This document shows, in pieces, positions 18,373 to 26,394 of a DNA stretch of 64,000 bases (position 1 is its first letter; each line of letters starts with the position of its first letter). The stretch is from assembly GCF_041260665.1 (NCBI RefSeq), contig NZ_JBGCCT010000040.1, positions 49,250 through 113,249 on the forward strand, given 5' to 3'. Position numbers and translations under genes: made by a program. The notes under the pieces were generated by a model. It did not search any database. It was given only the letters and a program-made list of their open reading frames with translations, and had not been told where the DNA came from. Source of the DNA: Catenulispora sp. GP43 (GTDB lineage: Bacteria > Actinomycetota > Actinomycetes > Streptomycetales > Catenulisporaceae).

Positions 18373-18393
18373 CTGGAGCGCGCTCAAGGTCAA
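18373..18393 (-). promoter_or_regulatory. MerR-type promoter/operator between AKR and merR
   Basis: On the minus strand TTGACC (18393-18388) is followed by a dyad, CTTGAGCGCGCTCCAG on that strand (one mismatch, 18388-18373), and after a 19-nt spacer by CACGAT (18368-18363). The long spacer filled by a dyad is the standard MerR-activated promoter layout. Transcription would begin about at the AKR ATG. Confidence 0.65.
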
Positions 18394-18413
18394 GCCCTCT
18401 TACGATGAGCGCC

Positions 18414-18809
18414 ATGACCACGATGGACTACTCCCCGGCGCAGACTGTCGAAATGTCCGGCTTCTCCCTCGACACCCTGCGCTACTACGAGCGCATCGGC
18501 CTGATCGAGCCCGTCCGCCGCGCCGCCGGCGGCCACCGCCGCTACAGCGACGACGACCTCGGCTGGCTGGACATGCTGCGCTGCCTGCGCGGCACCGGCA
18601 TGCCGATCGCGCAGATGCAGACCTTCGCCGAGCTGGTCCGCGACGGCGACGGGACGGTCGCCGAGCGGCTGGCGCTGCTGGAGGAGCACGACGCCAGCGT
18701 CGAGGCGGAGATGGCCCGGCTGATCGAGCTGCGGCGCAAGGTGCGGGAGAAGATCGCGTACTACCGGTCGCATTTGAGGGACGAGCCGGTGGAGTGCGTG
18801 CACGAGTAG
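18414..18809 (+). CDS. MerR-family transcriptional regulator
   Basis: 131 residues. N-terminal winged helix with SGFSLDTLRYYERIGLIEP (about 14-32) and GHRRYSDDDLGWLDML, then the dimerising coiled coil (about 80-120) and a short tail EPVECVHE. The effector is unknown; one Cys is near the C-terminus only, so there is no metal-binding pattern of the ZntR/CueR type. It is divergent from the aldo/keto reductase with a MerR dyad between them, so control of that gene is likely. TACGAT lies 7 nt before ATG 18414 (leaderless); ATG 18405 is the alternative. Confidence 0.88.
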   Translation: MTTMDYSPAQTVEMSGFSLDTLRYYERIGLIEPVRRAAGGHRRYSDDDLGWLDMLRCLRGTGMPIAQMQTFAELVRDGDGTVAERLALLEEHDASVEAEMARLIELRRKVREKIAYYRSHLRDEPVECVHE

Positions 18810-18856
18810 GGTGCGGACGCAAGGCTGCCAGCTATGTCCACGACAGGAGAGACGGC

Positions 18857-19141
18857 ATGCGAATGCGCCCACTGATACTGGCGGCGGCTGGTGTTCTGTC
18901 GGCCGGCTTGGCGAGCGGTACGGCGACCGCGTCCGTGGCCGCCGCGCCGGCACCGGCACCCGCCACATTCACCGCCACGGCTACGGCCTGGGGGACAGAC
19001 TCACTGTTCGCCTACATCAACGCCAAGGCCGCTCTCACCGCGAAGTACACGGGCTGCACGAACATCGTCATCATCTCGTCCCTCCCGTCGGGCAGCGGCT
19101 GGGTGGACACGGTCGAGGGAACCTGTAACGGCACCGCCTGA
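18857..19141 (+). CDS. Small secreted protein
   Basis: 94 residues. A signal peptide is clear: MRMRPLILAAAGVLSAGLASGTATA, with cleavage probably near Ala26, followed by an Ala/Pro-rich spacer. The mature part of roughly 60 residues has two cysteines (TGCTN, GTCNG) that could form one disulfide. I do not recognise the family. AGGAGA lies 6 nt upstream of ATG 18857. It ends one base from the convergent thiolase gene. Confidence 0.72.
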   Translation: MRMRPLILAAAGVLSAGLASGTATASVAAAPAPAPATFTATATAWGTDSLFAYINAKAALTAKYTGCTNIVIISSLPSGSGWVDTVEGTCNGTA

Positions 19142-19142
19142 T

Positions 19143-20339
19143 TCAGCCCGCCCGCGTGCCCAGAATCGATACGAACCCCACCATTTCGCCGGGATATCCG
19201 CCCAGATTGTGCGTCAGCGCCAGCTCCCGCTGCCCGAACGTCCCGATCCGCCGGTCCTCCGGCGCCTCGCCGCGCAGCTGGAGCCAGGCCTCGTAGACCA
19301 TGCGCAGCCCGGAGGCGCCGACCGGGTGTCCGAAGGACTTCAGTCCGCCGTCGGGGTTGACCGGCAGGTCCCCGTCCAGGTCGAAGGCCCCGGCCAGGAC
19401 GTCCTGCCAGGCCTTGCCGCGCCCGCAGAAGCCCAGGTCCTCCATCAGGACCAGCTCGGTGGGGGTGAAGCAGTCGTGCACCTCGGCCATCGCCAGCTCG
19501 GCGCGCGGGTCGGCGACGCCGGCCTGGCGGTAGGCGTCCTGGGCGGCGGCCACGATCTCGGGGAAGGTGGTGTAGTCGTAGCCGGGGTCGCCCAGCGGCA
19601 GGCCGTTGCCCGCCACCAGTGACAGGGCTTTGATGTACAGCGGCTTGTCGGTGTAGCGCGGGGCGTCCTCGGCGCGCACCACGATCGCCGCCGCCGCGCC
19701 GTCGGCCACCCCGGCGCAGTCGAACACCGACAGCTCGCCGGCCACCCGCGGCATCGCCAGCAGCTGCTCGACCGGCCACTCCTTGCGGAACTGGGCCTTG
19801 GGGTTGCGGGCGCCGTTGGCGTGGTTCTTCGACGCGATGCGCGCCAGGACCTCGCGCATCTCCTGGGGGGCGACGCCGTATTTGGCGCCGTAGGCCGGCA
19901 CCACCATCGAGAACATCGCGGCGGCGGTGACGGTGCGGGCGGTGCCGTCGCCGGGGATCGGGAAGGCGTTCAGGCCCTGGTAGCCCGAATCCTTCACCTT
20001 CTCCACGCCGACGGCCATCGCCACGTCGTAGGCGCCGGAGGCGACCGCGTACGCGGCCTGGCGCAGCGCCTCGGAGCCGGTCGCGCAGTAGTTCTCGACG
20101 CGCGTCACCGGCTTGCCCTCCAGCTCCAGCGGCCGGGCCAGGGTGATGCCGCTCATGCCGGACTGCGCGGTGCCCAGCCAGTAGGCGTCGATCTCCTCCT
20201 TGGCCAGCCCGGCCCCGGCGAACGCCTCGCCGGTCGCGGTCAGCAGGAGCTCGTCGGGGCCGCTGTCCCAGTGCTCAGCGAAGCGGGTGCAGCCCATGCC
20301 GACGATCGCGACGCGGTCCTTGATGCCGTGCGAGGCCAT
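19143..20339 (-). CDS. Thiolase-superfamily lipid-transfer protein (Ltp/SCP-x-like)
   Basis: 398 residues. Thiolase fold with the nucleophile Cys85 in ENYCATGSEALRQA, VHDCFTPTELVLMEDLG near residue 290 and GLKSFGHPVGASG near 345. The HDCF and GHPVGASG blocks are typical of the SCP-x/Ltp branch. In mycobacterial steroid catabolism, Ltp proteins with a DUF35 partner act as retro-aldolases that release a short acyl-CoA from a 3-hydroxyacyl-CoA; thiolytic cleavage is the alternative. Its ATG overlaps the stop of the upstream OB-fold protein (TGATG), as expected for complex partners. The frame is open upstream to 21755, but that part is a shadow. Confidence 0.87.
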   Translation of the reverse strand: MASHGIKDRVAIVGMGCTRFAEHWDSGPDELLLTATGEAFAGAGLAKEEIDAYWLGTAQSGMSGITLARPLELEGKPVTRVENYCATGSEALRQAAYAVASGAYDVAMAVGVEKVKDSGYQGLNAFPIPGDGTARTVTAAAMFSMVVPAYGAKYGVAPQEMREVLARIASKNHANGARNPKAQFRKEWPVEQLLAMPRVAGELSVFDCAGVADGAAAAIVVRAEDAPRYTDKPLYIKALSLVAGNGLPLGDPGYDYTTFPEIVAAAQDAYRQAGVADPRAELAMAEVHDCFTPTELVLMEDLGFCGRGKAWQDVLAGAFDLDGDLPVNPDGGLKSFGHPVGASGLRMVYEAWLQLRGEAPEDRRIGTFGQRELALTHNLGGYPGEMVGFVSILGTRAG

Positions 20340-21772
20340 CAGCGGCCCTCCTGTTCCTGTTCCTGTTCCAGCTTCAGCGGTTCCAGGCGGCGGACGGGGC
20401 GGGCTTTCCAGAAGTAGTTGTGGATGCCGTCGGCGCTGCTCAGGCGGCGGAACGTGGCCTCCACGCGCAGCCCGATCGCGACCTCGCCGGCGTCCACGTC
20501 GGTCAGCTCGATCGGCAGCCGCCCGCCGCCGTCGAAGTCGACGACGGCGAAGACCACCGGCGGGCTGGGGGAGTAGGCGAGGCGGTCGACGGTGAAGGTG
20601 ACGATGGTGCCCTCGGCGCCGGCGGCCGGGTGCGGCGTGTGGTCGAACGGCGAGGGCGGCAGATGCGTGGTGCCGTCCTCGCCCGCCGAGCCCACGAGCG
20701 CGAACTTCCAGCCGGCGGACCGGGCCGCGGCCGAGGCGGAGGTGCGCGCCGGCTCCGGGCGGCGCGGCGGCTCGACCGGCAGGAAGCCGCGCCAGGCGAG
20801 GTAGCGGCCGTAGGGGACGCTGCCGGCGCGCGCGATCTGGTCGGCGACGGGGCGCGCGGGACGGTAGCCGGGCAGCGCTTCGGTGGCACGCCACAGGAAG
20901 GCGTCGGCACCGTCCGCCAGGACGAGCAGGGCGATCTTCTGGCCGGGCCGTGCGTTCTCCAGGGCGGAGGCGAGCAGCAGGGCCGGGTGGGCCGCGCCGG
21001 AGTTGCCGACGGTCTTGGCGAAGGGGTCGTGGTGGCGGTCGGCGGGGACGCCGGTCTTCTTGGCGGCGGATTTCGCGGCCCGCTCGTGGATGCCGGCCAC
21101 CAGGAGGATGTCGATGTCCCCGGGGGCGGTGCCGGTCGCGGCCAGTAGCGCGTTCCAGGCCTCGGTAGCCAGGTTCACGTAATGCGTCTCGCCGAAGCGG
21201 TCTTCCCAGGTCTTCGAGGTCTGCTCGCCGGGGGCGCGCCAGCGGTCGAGGAACTCTTCGCTGGCGCCGGTGTGGGCGAGGAGCTCGGCCAGCACGGGGC
21301 GCCCCGCGGCCTCGCTGTCCTCGCCGACGAGCAGCGCGGCGGCGGCGTCGCCCCCGGCGGCTTCGTCGGCGCTGCCGGGGCGGCCGGTGCGCAGGTCGGA
21401 GGCGACGACGAGGTGGGTTCCGGCGCCGGTCAGCGCCGCGTCGAGGGCGGCGACGGTGCAGCGGACGGCTCCGGTGGCGTCGTAGGCGGCCGTCGTGCGA
21501 GGCAGCCGCAGGGCGGCGTGCACGGCGGTGGCGTTGGTGCGGTCCTCGTAGGCCGGGGCGGTGGTGGTGAACCACAGGGTCCTGACGCTGTCGGCGGCGG
21601 TCGGCGGCACGGCGGCGCGCGCGGCGGCGACGCCCATGGTGGTCGTGTCCTCGTCGTAGGAGGCCACGGCGCGGGTGCCGGTCCCGCCGCCGGTGCCGGC
21701 CACGGCCGCGATGCCGGTGCGGTCCAGGCGTCGGTAAGGCAGGTGGACGCCCCACCCCAGGATTCCTCGCAT
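20339..21772 (-). CDS. HMG-CoA-synthase-like/OB-fold (DUF35) fusion protein
   Basis: 477 residues. The N-terminal 310 resemble HMG-CoA synthase/KAS III thiolase folds (GWGVHLPYRRLDR at 6-18; Cys105 in GAVRCTVAALDAA; VGNSGAAHPALLLASAL near 255). The C-terminal 120 form a DUF35-type OB fold (VDFDGGGRLPIELTDVD, then IGLRVEATFRRL). The zinc ribbon that normally precedes the OB fold has no cysteines here: the stretch around SAGWKFALVGSAGEDGTTHLPP lacks CxxC. It is first in the two-gene operon with the Ltp-like thiolase and probably forms its DUF35 partner. TACGAT lies 6 nt before ATG 21772 and the operator lies just upstream. Confidence 0.8.
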   Translation of the reverse strand: MRGILGWGVHLPYRRLDRTGIAAVAGTGGGTGTRAVASYDEDTTTMGVAAARAAVPPTAADSVRTLWFTTTAPAYEDRTNATAVHAALRLPRTTAAYDATGAVRCTVAALDAALTGAGTHLVVASDLRTGRPGSADEAAGGDAAAALLVGEDSEAAGRPVLAELLAHTGASEEFLDRWRAPGEQTSKTWEDRFGETHYVNLATEAWNALLAATGTAPGDIDILLVAGIHERAAKSAAKKTGVPADRHHDPFAKTVGNSGAAHPALLLASALENARPGQKIALLVLADGADAFLWRATEALPGYRPARPVADQIARAGSVPYGRYLAWRGFLPVEPPRRPEPARTSASAAARSAGWKFALVGSAGEDGTTHLPPSPFDHTPHPAAGAEGTIVTFTVDRLAYSPSPPVVFAVVDFDGGGRLPIELTDVDAGEVAIGLRVEATFRRLSSADGIHNYFWKARPVRRLEPLKLEQEQEQEGR

Positions 21773-21778
21773 GGCGGC

Positions 21779-21784
21779 ATCGTA
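21779..21784 (-). promoter_or_regulatory. -10 hexamer of the thiolase operon
   Basis: TACGAT on the minus strand, 6 nt before ATG 21772 and 6 nt after operator copy B; no ribosome site, so a leaderless transcript is likely. Confidence 0.5.
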
Positions 21785-21790
21785 GCGGAA

Positions 21791-21809
21791 ATCTGATGGG
21801 GCGTCAGAT
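21791..21809. promoter_or_regulatory. 19-bp palindromic operator, copy B
   Basis: ATCTGATGGGGCGTCAGAT: the same arms and spacing as 13991-14009, with 14 of 19 bases identical and only one arm base changed. It is placed 18 bp before the first start codon of the thiolase operon, immediately upstream of the -10, where a bound repressor would block RNA polymerase. Confidence 0.8.
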
Positions 21810-21828
21810 TGGGGAATCCGGCAGGGAA

Positions 21829-23646
21829 TCAGGGCACTTCGCCGGCCAGTTCCTCCAACCCGAGGCGGATGAGCTCCCCGGAGACGTCACGCTCCAGATC
21901 CCGGTGACAGGCACACCGCCGCAGCGGCACGTTCAGCGCCACACAGATCGCCGCGCCGTACAACCGCACGGTCCTGGCCTGGTTCGCAGCAGTGGCGCCG
22001 GCCGGATGCGAGATGGCCTCAGCCACCAGATCGGCCAGCATCTCCCGCTCCCGCGCCACCCCCAGCCACCGCATCCCGGCCCCCGCCGTCGAACGCATGG
22101 CGGCCCCGGCCGAGGGCGCGAGCCCGTCCACGGCCCGCGCGATGCGCGCCAGCGCCGTACAGTGCGCCGGCCCCCACTCGCCATAGCAGCGCTGCCACAG
22201 TTCGGGGCCCAGCACGGTGGACAGGACGGTGCGCAGCGGCGGCTCCGGCGCCGGCTTGGAGAAGCCGGGCACGATGAAGTCGGGGACCGAGATGTCCTCC
22301 GGCGGCGCGACGGGGCGGAGGTCGACGAGGGTCGGCGGATCGGGTTCGGGTGTGGGTGCGGGTTTCTGGGCGGGGGCCGGCGCAGCGGTGGCTGACGCGG
22401 TAGTAGGCACAGGCGCAGAGGTCGGCCAGGGCTTGCGCTGACGGACGGGCAGCGGCGGACGGCCGGGGGTCAGCGGGGGCTCGGCGATCAGCGCCTGGTC
22501 GATGGGCAGCGGTCGGTCGGCGGACAGCGCCTGGTCGATGGGCAGCGGTCGGTCGGCGGTTGTCGGGCGATCCTTGGCCGTCGGTCGCTCGGTCGGCGGC
22601 GCGGGCTGCGGCTTCTGCTCCGGCGCCGGAGCGACGAAGTCGGGCCGCAGGAAGTCGGGCACGACAAGGTCGTCGGGATCGATCGGCGGCATCCGGTCGA
22701 TCAGCGTCGGCGGATCGGCCTCGGGCACCGGCTCGGCAGGCGGCGGATTGAGCACGACGCTCCGCATCGCCGCGATCCGAGGCGGCCTGCGCGGCGCGAC
22801 GGGCTTGGACGGCTCGGAGGGTTCAGAGGGCTCGAACTCGATACGCGGCATAGGCCGGGTCGGAGCCTCGTCGCGGAAGAGCGGGCGCGCGCCGATCCAG
22901 TCCGGATCCAGGGCACGCTCCTTGCGCAACAGCGGACGCTGATCGATGCGCGGCTCGGGATCCTCCACAGGTTCCGCCACAGGTTCCGCCGCATGACCGT
23001 TGATCCGGGGATGCTCCTGCTCGGCCTCGGCCTCGGCCTCAGGCGCGGGCTCGTGCTTGGGATCAGTCTCAGGAGCGTGCTTCGGCTCGGTCTCGGCTGC
23101 CGGCTTGTTTTCGGCCGCACGCCGGTGTTCGGCCCCGGCCGCGAGCCACCTCGCGCCGACCAGCCCGGCCCCGGCCGCAGGCCGGCTCTCGCCACCCCGC
23201 TCGCTCCCCGCCCGCTCAGCATCCCTCACAGCCTGCTCACGCCCCTCGGCGGCCCGCCGCAGCCAGACCGGCGTCGTCGGCACCGCGTCGTCGTCGGCCG
23301 TGTCCTCCGGCTCCGCGTCGTAGAACATCGGCTCCTCGTCAGCCAGGGTGCCCGCTTCGGCGGGCTCTGACTCCTGGCTCGGGGGCGGCGTCACCCGATC
23401 GCGCGGTGCGGCGGGGCGGGCGGCGGTCCAGATCGCGGGGGCGCTGGTGAGGGCCGGGTCGGCGAGTTCGATGGTGCGCATCGCGTGGCGGGGCGGGCGC
23501 AGGGCGGGGCCGCCCAGGTTGCGGTGCTGGGGGCAGCGGGTGCCGAGTTCGCGGACGTGGCGTTGGCACGCGCTTCCGTCGCGTGTCGGCGCGCCGCAGT
23601 GAAATGCCATGGAGGCAGTTTCCCGATTCCGGGTCTGGTCTGTCAT
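21829..23646 (-). CDS. Hypothetical protein with N-terminal Cys/His knuckle and long disordered linker
   Basis: 605 residues, family not recognised. Residues 17-42 hold CGAPTRDGSAC, GTRC and PQH, a compact Cys3-His pattern like the small zinc knuckles seen in phage-type proteins. Residues 90-470 are Pro/Glu/Arg-rich and low in complexity, with a 12-residue duplication (DRPLPIDQALSA). The C-terminal 135 residues are ordered and conserved-looking: LGPELWQRCYGEWGPAH, then RTVRLYGAAICVALNVPLRRCACHRDLERD. No membrane segment. It lies 35 nt after the VWA protein gene on the same strand, probably co-transcribed. ATG 23610 is a possible alternative start; neither start has a good ribosome site. Confidence 0.65.
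   Translation of the reverse strand: MTDQTRNRETASMAFHCGAPTRDGSACQRHVRELGTRCPQHRNLGGPALRPPRHAMRTIELADPALTSAPAIWTAARPAAPRDRVTPPPSQESEPAEAGTLADEEPMFYDAEPEDTADDDAVPTTPVWLRRAAEGREQAVRDAERAGSERGGESRPAAGAGLVGARWLAAGAEHRRAAENKPAAETEPKHAPETDPKHEPAPEAEAEAEQEHPRINGHAAEPVAEPVEDPEPRIDQRPLLRKERALDPDWIGARPLFRDEAPTRPMPRIEFEPSEPSEPSKPVAPRRPPRIAAMRSVVLNPPPAEPVPEADPPTLIDRMPPIDPDDLVVPDFLRPDFVAPAPEQKPQPAPPTERPTAKDRPTTADRPLPIDQALSADRPLPIDQALIAEPPLTPGRPPLPVRQRKPWPTSAPVPTTASATAAPAPAQKPAPTPEPDPPTLVDLRPVAPPEDISVPDFIVPGFSKPAPEPPLRTVLSTVLGPELWQRCYGEWGPAHCTALARIARAVDGLAPSAGAAMRSTAGAGMRWLGVAREREMLADLVAEAISHPAGATAANQARTVRLYGAAICVALNVPLRRCACHRDLERDVSGELIRLGLEELAGEVP
22491..22562. repeat. Two tandem 36-bp repeats inside the hypothetical gene
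   Basis: Two almost identical 36-bp units beginning GCGCCTGGTCGATGGGCAGC, in frame, encoding the duplicated DRPLPIDQALSA segment of the disordered linker. Confidence 0.8.
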
Positions 23647-23681
23647 GCGGTTCGTACCAGATCGTTAACACGAGAGCCTCA

Positions 23682-25475
23682 CTACCGGGTGTCTGTGCTC
23701 CCCAATATCGCGGCGGTCATCTGGCCCATGTCCTGGAAGTGCACCGCCGCGCCGCCGGTGACCGCGGTGATCTTGTTCAGCAGGGTCAGGTCCGCGTTCG
23801 TGCCCAGGGCGACCACGAACACCCGCACCGGCCGGGCCGGGTCGACCACCGCCTGCAGTTTGGCGATCAGCTGGTCCGAGGTCATGCTGTTGAGGTCGTC
23901 GTCCTTGCCGTCGGTGAACACCACCACCGTGTTCACCCGCGTCGCGTCCCAGCCCTTCTGGACCTGCTGATACGCCGCCAGCAGCGCGTCGTACAGCCCG
24001 TTGCGCGACCCCGCCTTGTCCGTCAGCGCCCCGTACGCCGCGATCATCCGCTGCCCGTGCGTCCCGCCGCCGGGCTCGGCCGAGCCCAGCTCGGCGATCG
24101 GCAGCACCGGGTCGATGACCGTCGAGCCGGCGGCGTCGTGCGTGGTGGTGAACGTCCACAGCCCCATCGCCGCATGGCTCCCGAACAGCGCCATCGCCTT
24201 CTCGCACGCCGCCGCCGTCAGCTGCAGCCGGGTCTGCCCGGTCCCGGCCACCGGCTGCGCCATCGACCCCGACACGTCCACCACCGCCAGCATCCGCAGC
24301 TGCCGCGTCAGCGTCGCCCACAGCGCCAGCGCCTGCCCGGCGGCCCCATAGGCGGCGCGCGTCGACGCCGCCAGCTGGTCGCCGTGCAGCTCCGGGTCCG
24401 CGGCCAGCACCTGGCTCGGTCCGCCGTCCGGCGAGCGGAAACCCTGCCGCCGCAAGGCGTCCTGCGCCGTCGTCTGCAGATACGCCAGCAGCCGGTTCGA
24501 GGCGATCGCGTGCGCGTCGTCCTCCCCGTTGAGCACCACCAACGGGTAGTCCAACGACGCCGAACCGTCCGAGGGGTACAGCGCGGCCAACGGCGCCGCG
24601 GGCTTGCCGGCGTTGTACCGGAACACCTGCTGCTCCGAGGCCGGGAACACCTTGCCCGTCAGCTGCGCCATCGACGCCGCGACGTTGTTCGCCATGCTCT
24701 TCACGAACCCGGTGATCCCGACCTTCAGCTGCGGATCGTCCACCGCCTGCGTCAGCATCCCGTTCAGCTGGATCAGGGCCGAGAGCCCGGCGCCGTCATG
24801 GGTCGGATCGGCGATGGCCACGACCGGTCCACCGGCGGCGGCGGTGCCGGTGCTGGTGCTGGTGGCGGTGGAGTCAGAACTCTGCGACTGCGCGAGCGCC
24901 ATCTTCACCAGCTGCTCCCAGCTGAACGACCCCTGCGATCCTTGAGAACCCTGAGAACCCTGACCGCCCAGGAGTGCCGCGACCGCCTTCGGCGCCGCCA
25001 CCACCGTCGGCGAGTCCGCCACCGAGCTCCCGCCCTGCGGCAGCAGCGCCTGCCCCGCACCGGTCGCCCGGGCCAGCTCCAGCCACAGCGAGGCGTCCGG
25101 GATCCACACGTCCGGACGCCCGCGCACCCCGGCCGGCGCCGCACCGCTGCCGGCCAGGAAGTGCGCCATGTCCGCGGAGTCGGCCGAGGTCATCAGCACC
25201 CGCACACACGGCACCGGCTGCTGCGCGAGCACCGGCGCCAGGGCGCTCGCCAGCTCCGGCGTGACCGCCGCCGAGATCGTCGTCGGCCCCGCCGGACAGG
25301 TCGCCGGCGCGGCGGCCCCGGCCCCGGCGGAGTCGGCGGCGTGCCGGTGACCTGCGGCGTACCACGCCGCCCCGCCGCCGGAGGCGCCCAGCACGAGCAC
25401 CACGACCAGGGTGATCGGCACCGACATCCGGGCGCCACGCGGTGCGGGGGAGCGATGAAGGTGCCCGTGTGCCAT
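23682..25475 (-). CDS. Membrane-anchored substrate-binding/VWA-domain protein
   Basis: 597 residues. A short basic N-terminus is followed by one transmembrane helix (about 17-40), an extracytoplasmic region resembling a periplasmic-binding-protein fold (about 60-360, with PDVWIPDASLWLELA) and a von Willebrand factor A domain (about 393-590) with the MIDAS motif DVSGSM near residue 400 and VVVFTDGKDDDLNS. The layout matches actinobacterial VWA proteins with an N-terminal solute-binding-like region; ligands are unknown. A GSQGSQGSQGS tract is at about 185. ATG 25475 has AAGGA 7 nt upstream; an upstream in-frame ATG at 25511 is less likely. Confidence 0.82.
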   Translation of the reverse strand: MAHGHLHRSPAPRGARMSVPITLVVVLVLGASGGGAAWYAAGHRHAADSAGAGAAAPATCPAGPTTISAAVTPELASALAPVLAQQPVPCVRVLMTSADSADMAHFLAGSGAAPAGVRGRPDVWIPDASLWLELARATGAGQALLPQGGSSVADSPTVVAAPKAVAALLGGQGSQGSQGSQGSFSWEQLVKMALAQSQSSDSTATSTSTGTAAAGGPVVAIADPTHDGAGLSALIQLNGMLTQAVDDPQLKVGITGFVKSMANNVAASMAQLTGKVFPASEQQVFRYNAGKPAAPLAALYPSDGSASLDYPLVVLNGEDDAHAIASNRLLAYLQTTAQDALRRQGFRSPDGGPSQVLAADPELHGDQLAASTRAAYGAAGQALALWATLTRQLRMLAVVDVSGSMAQPVAGTGQTRLQLTAAACEKAMALFGSHAAMGLWTFTTTHDAAGSTVIDPVLPIAELGSAEPGGGTHGQRMIAAYGALTDKAGSRNGLYDALLAAYQQVQKGWDATRVNTVVVFTDGKDDDLNSMTSDQLIAKLQAVVDPARPVRVFVVALGTNADLTLLNKITAVTGGAAVHFQDMGQMTAAILGSTDTR

Positions 25476-25630
25476 GAAGGTTCCTTCCGTGTGACCCGTG
25501 ACACTCGACACTCGCGGAACGCGCGCAGGCTAGTGGGTCAGGGTCCGGATTTCCAGAGGCCGGGCCGTGCGGCCGCCCCCGCGCTCCCGCGGATCGGCGG
25601 CCTGCCCGGCGGCTTCGGCCTGCCCGGCGG
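25476..25630. other. Divergent intergenic region, possible lost 5' part of the metallopeptidase
   Basis: 155 bp between the VWA gene and the metallopeptidase remnant. In the frame that ends at 25634 it reads PRIGGLPGGFGLPGG just before the transmembrane helix of the downstream frame. Such Gly/Pro-rich stretches precede the helix in YpfJ-type peptidases, so a second frameshift near 25630 is possible. Confidence 0.3.
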
Positions 25631-26394
25631 ATGATCCTGGCGCTGATCGCCGCGGCGGTGCTCATCGCGGACCTGGCCGGAGTCCAGCTGGGCGTCGTCG
25701 TCGAACTGCATAGCGCGATCTTCCTGGACGAATCGCCCCGACCTGCAGCGGCTCCGGCCCCTCGCGCGAGCCCGACCGGCCCGCCGCGTAACTACTGGAC
25801 CGGCTTCTTCGCCCGTAACAACAAGAAGTACCCGCCCGCCCAGACCGTCATCTTCAGCGGTGCCACCCGCACCGGCTGCGGCGCCGCGACCTCCGCCGTC
25901 GGGCCCTTCTACTGCCCCTCGGACCGCACCGTCTACCTGGACCTGGGCTTCTGGCAGGAGCTCCGGACCAAGTTCGGCGCGCGCGGCGGACCGTTCGCGC
26001 AGGCCTACGTCCTGGCCCACGAGTACGGGCACCACGTCCAGAGCCTCACCGGCGCGCTGCGCAACAGCCAGTCCTCCCGACAGGGGCGAACAGTGGCGCG
26101 GTGCGGGTCGAACTCCAGGCGGACTGTTACGCCGGGCTGTGGGCCCACTACGCTACGACGACGAAGGACACCGGCGGCAGGACCCTGATCAAGGACCTCA
26201 CCAAACAGGACATCTCCGACGGACTGGACGCCGCCGCCGCTGTCGGCGACGACCGGATCCAGGCGCAGTACCAGGGCCGGGTCACGCCGGAGACCTGGAC
26301 CCACGGCTCGGCGGCGCAGCGTCAGCAGTGGTTCCTCACCGGTTACCAAACGGGAAACTTCCAGTCCTGCGATACTTTCTCCGGCGCCGTGTGA
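25631..26394 (+). pseudogene. Neutral zinc metallopeptidase (YpfJ family), frameshifted
   Basis: Two overlapping frames together give one protein. The first (from ATG 25631) has a membrane helix, [22 protein letters not shown], and the zinc motif HEYGHH (about residues 134-139), then runs off-frame after NSQSSRQG. The second continues [26 protein letters not shown] and [12 protein letters not shown], exactly the remaining blocks of the YpfJ family. Adding one G to the GGGG run at 26083-26086 joins them as [17 protein letters not shown] and gives about 254 residues. So either the gene carries a one-base deletion or the assembly has a homopolymer error. The N-terminus may also be broken near 25630. 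All expected catalytic residues are still encoded. Confidence 0.85.

Noticed and set aside
20340..21755. N-terminal extension of the thiolase frame (870-residue ORF).
   Set aside because: It is an out-of-frame reading of the OB-fold fusion gene; the thiolase starts at ATG 20339.
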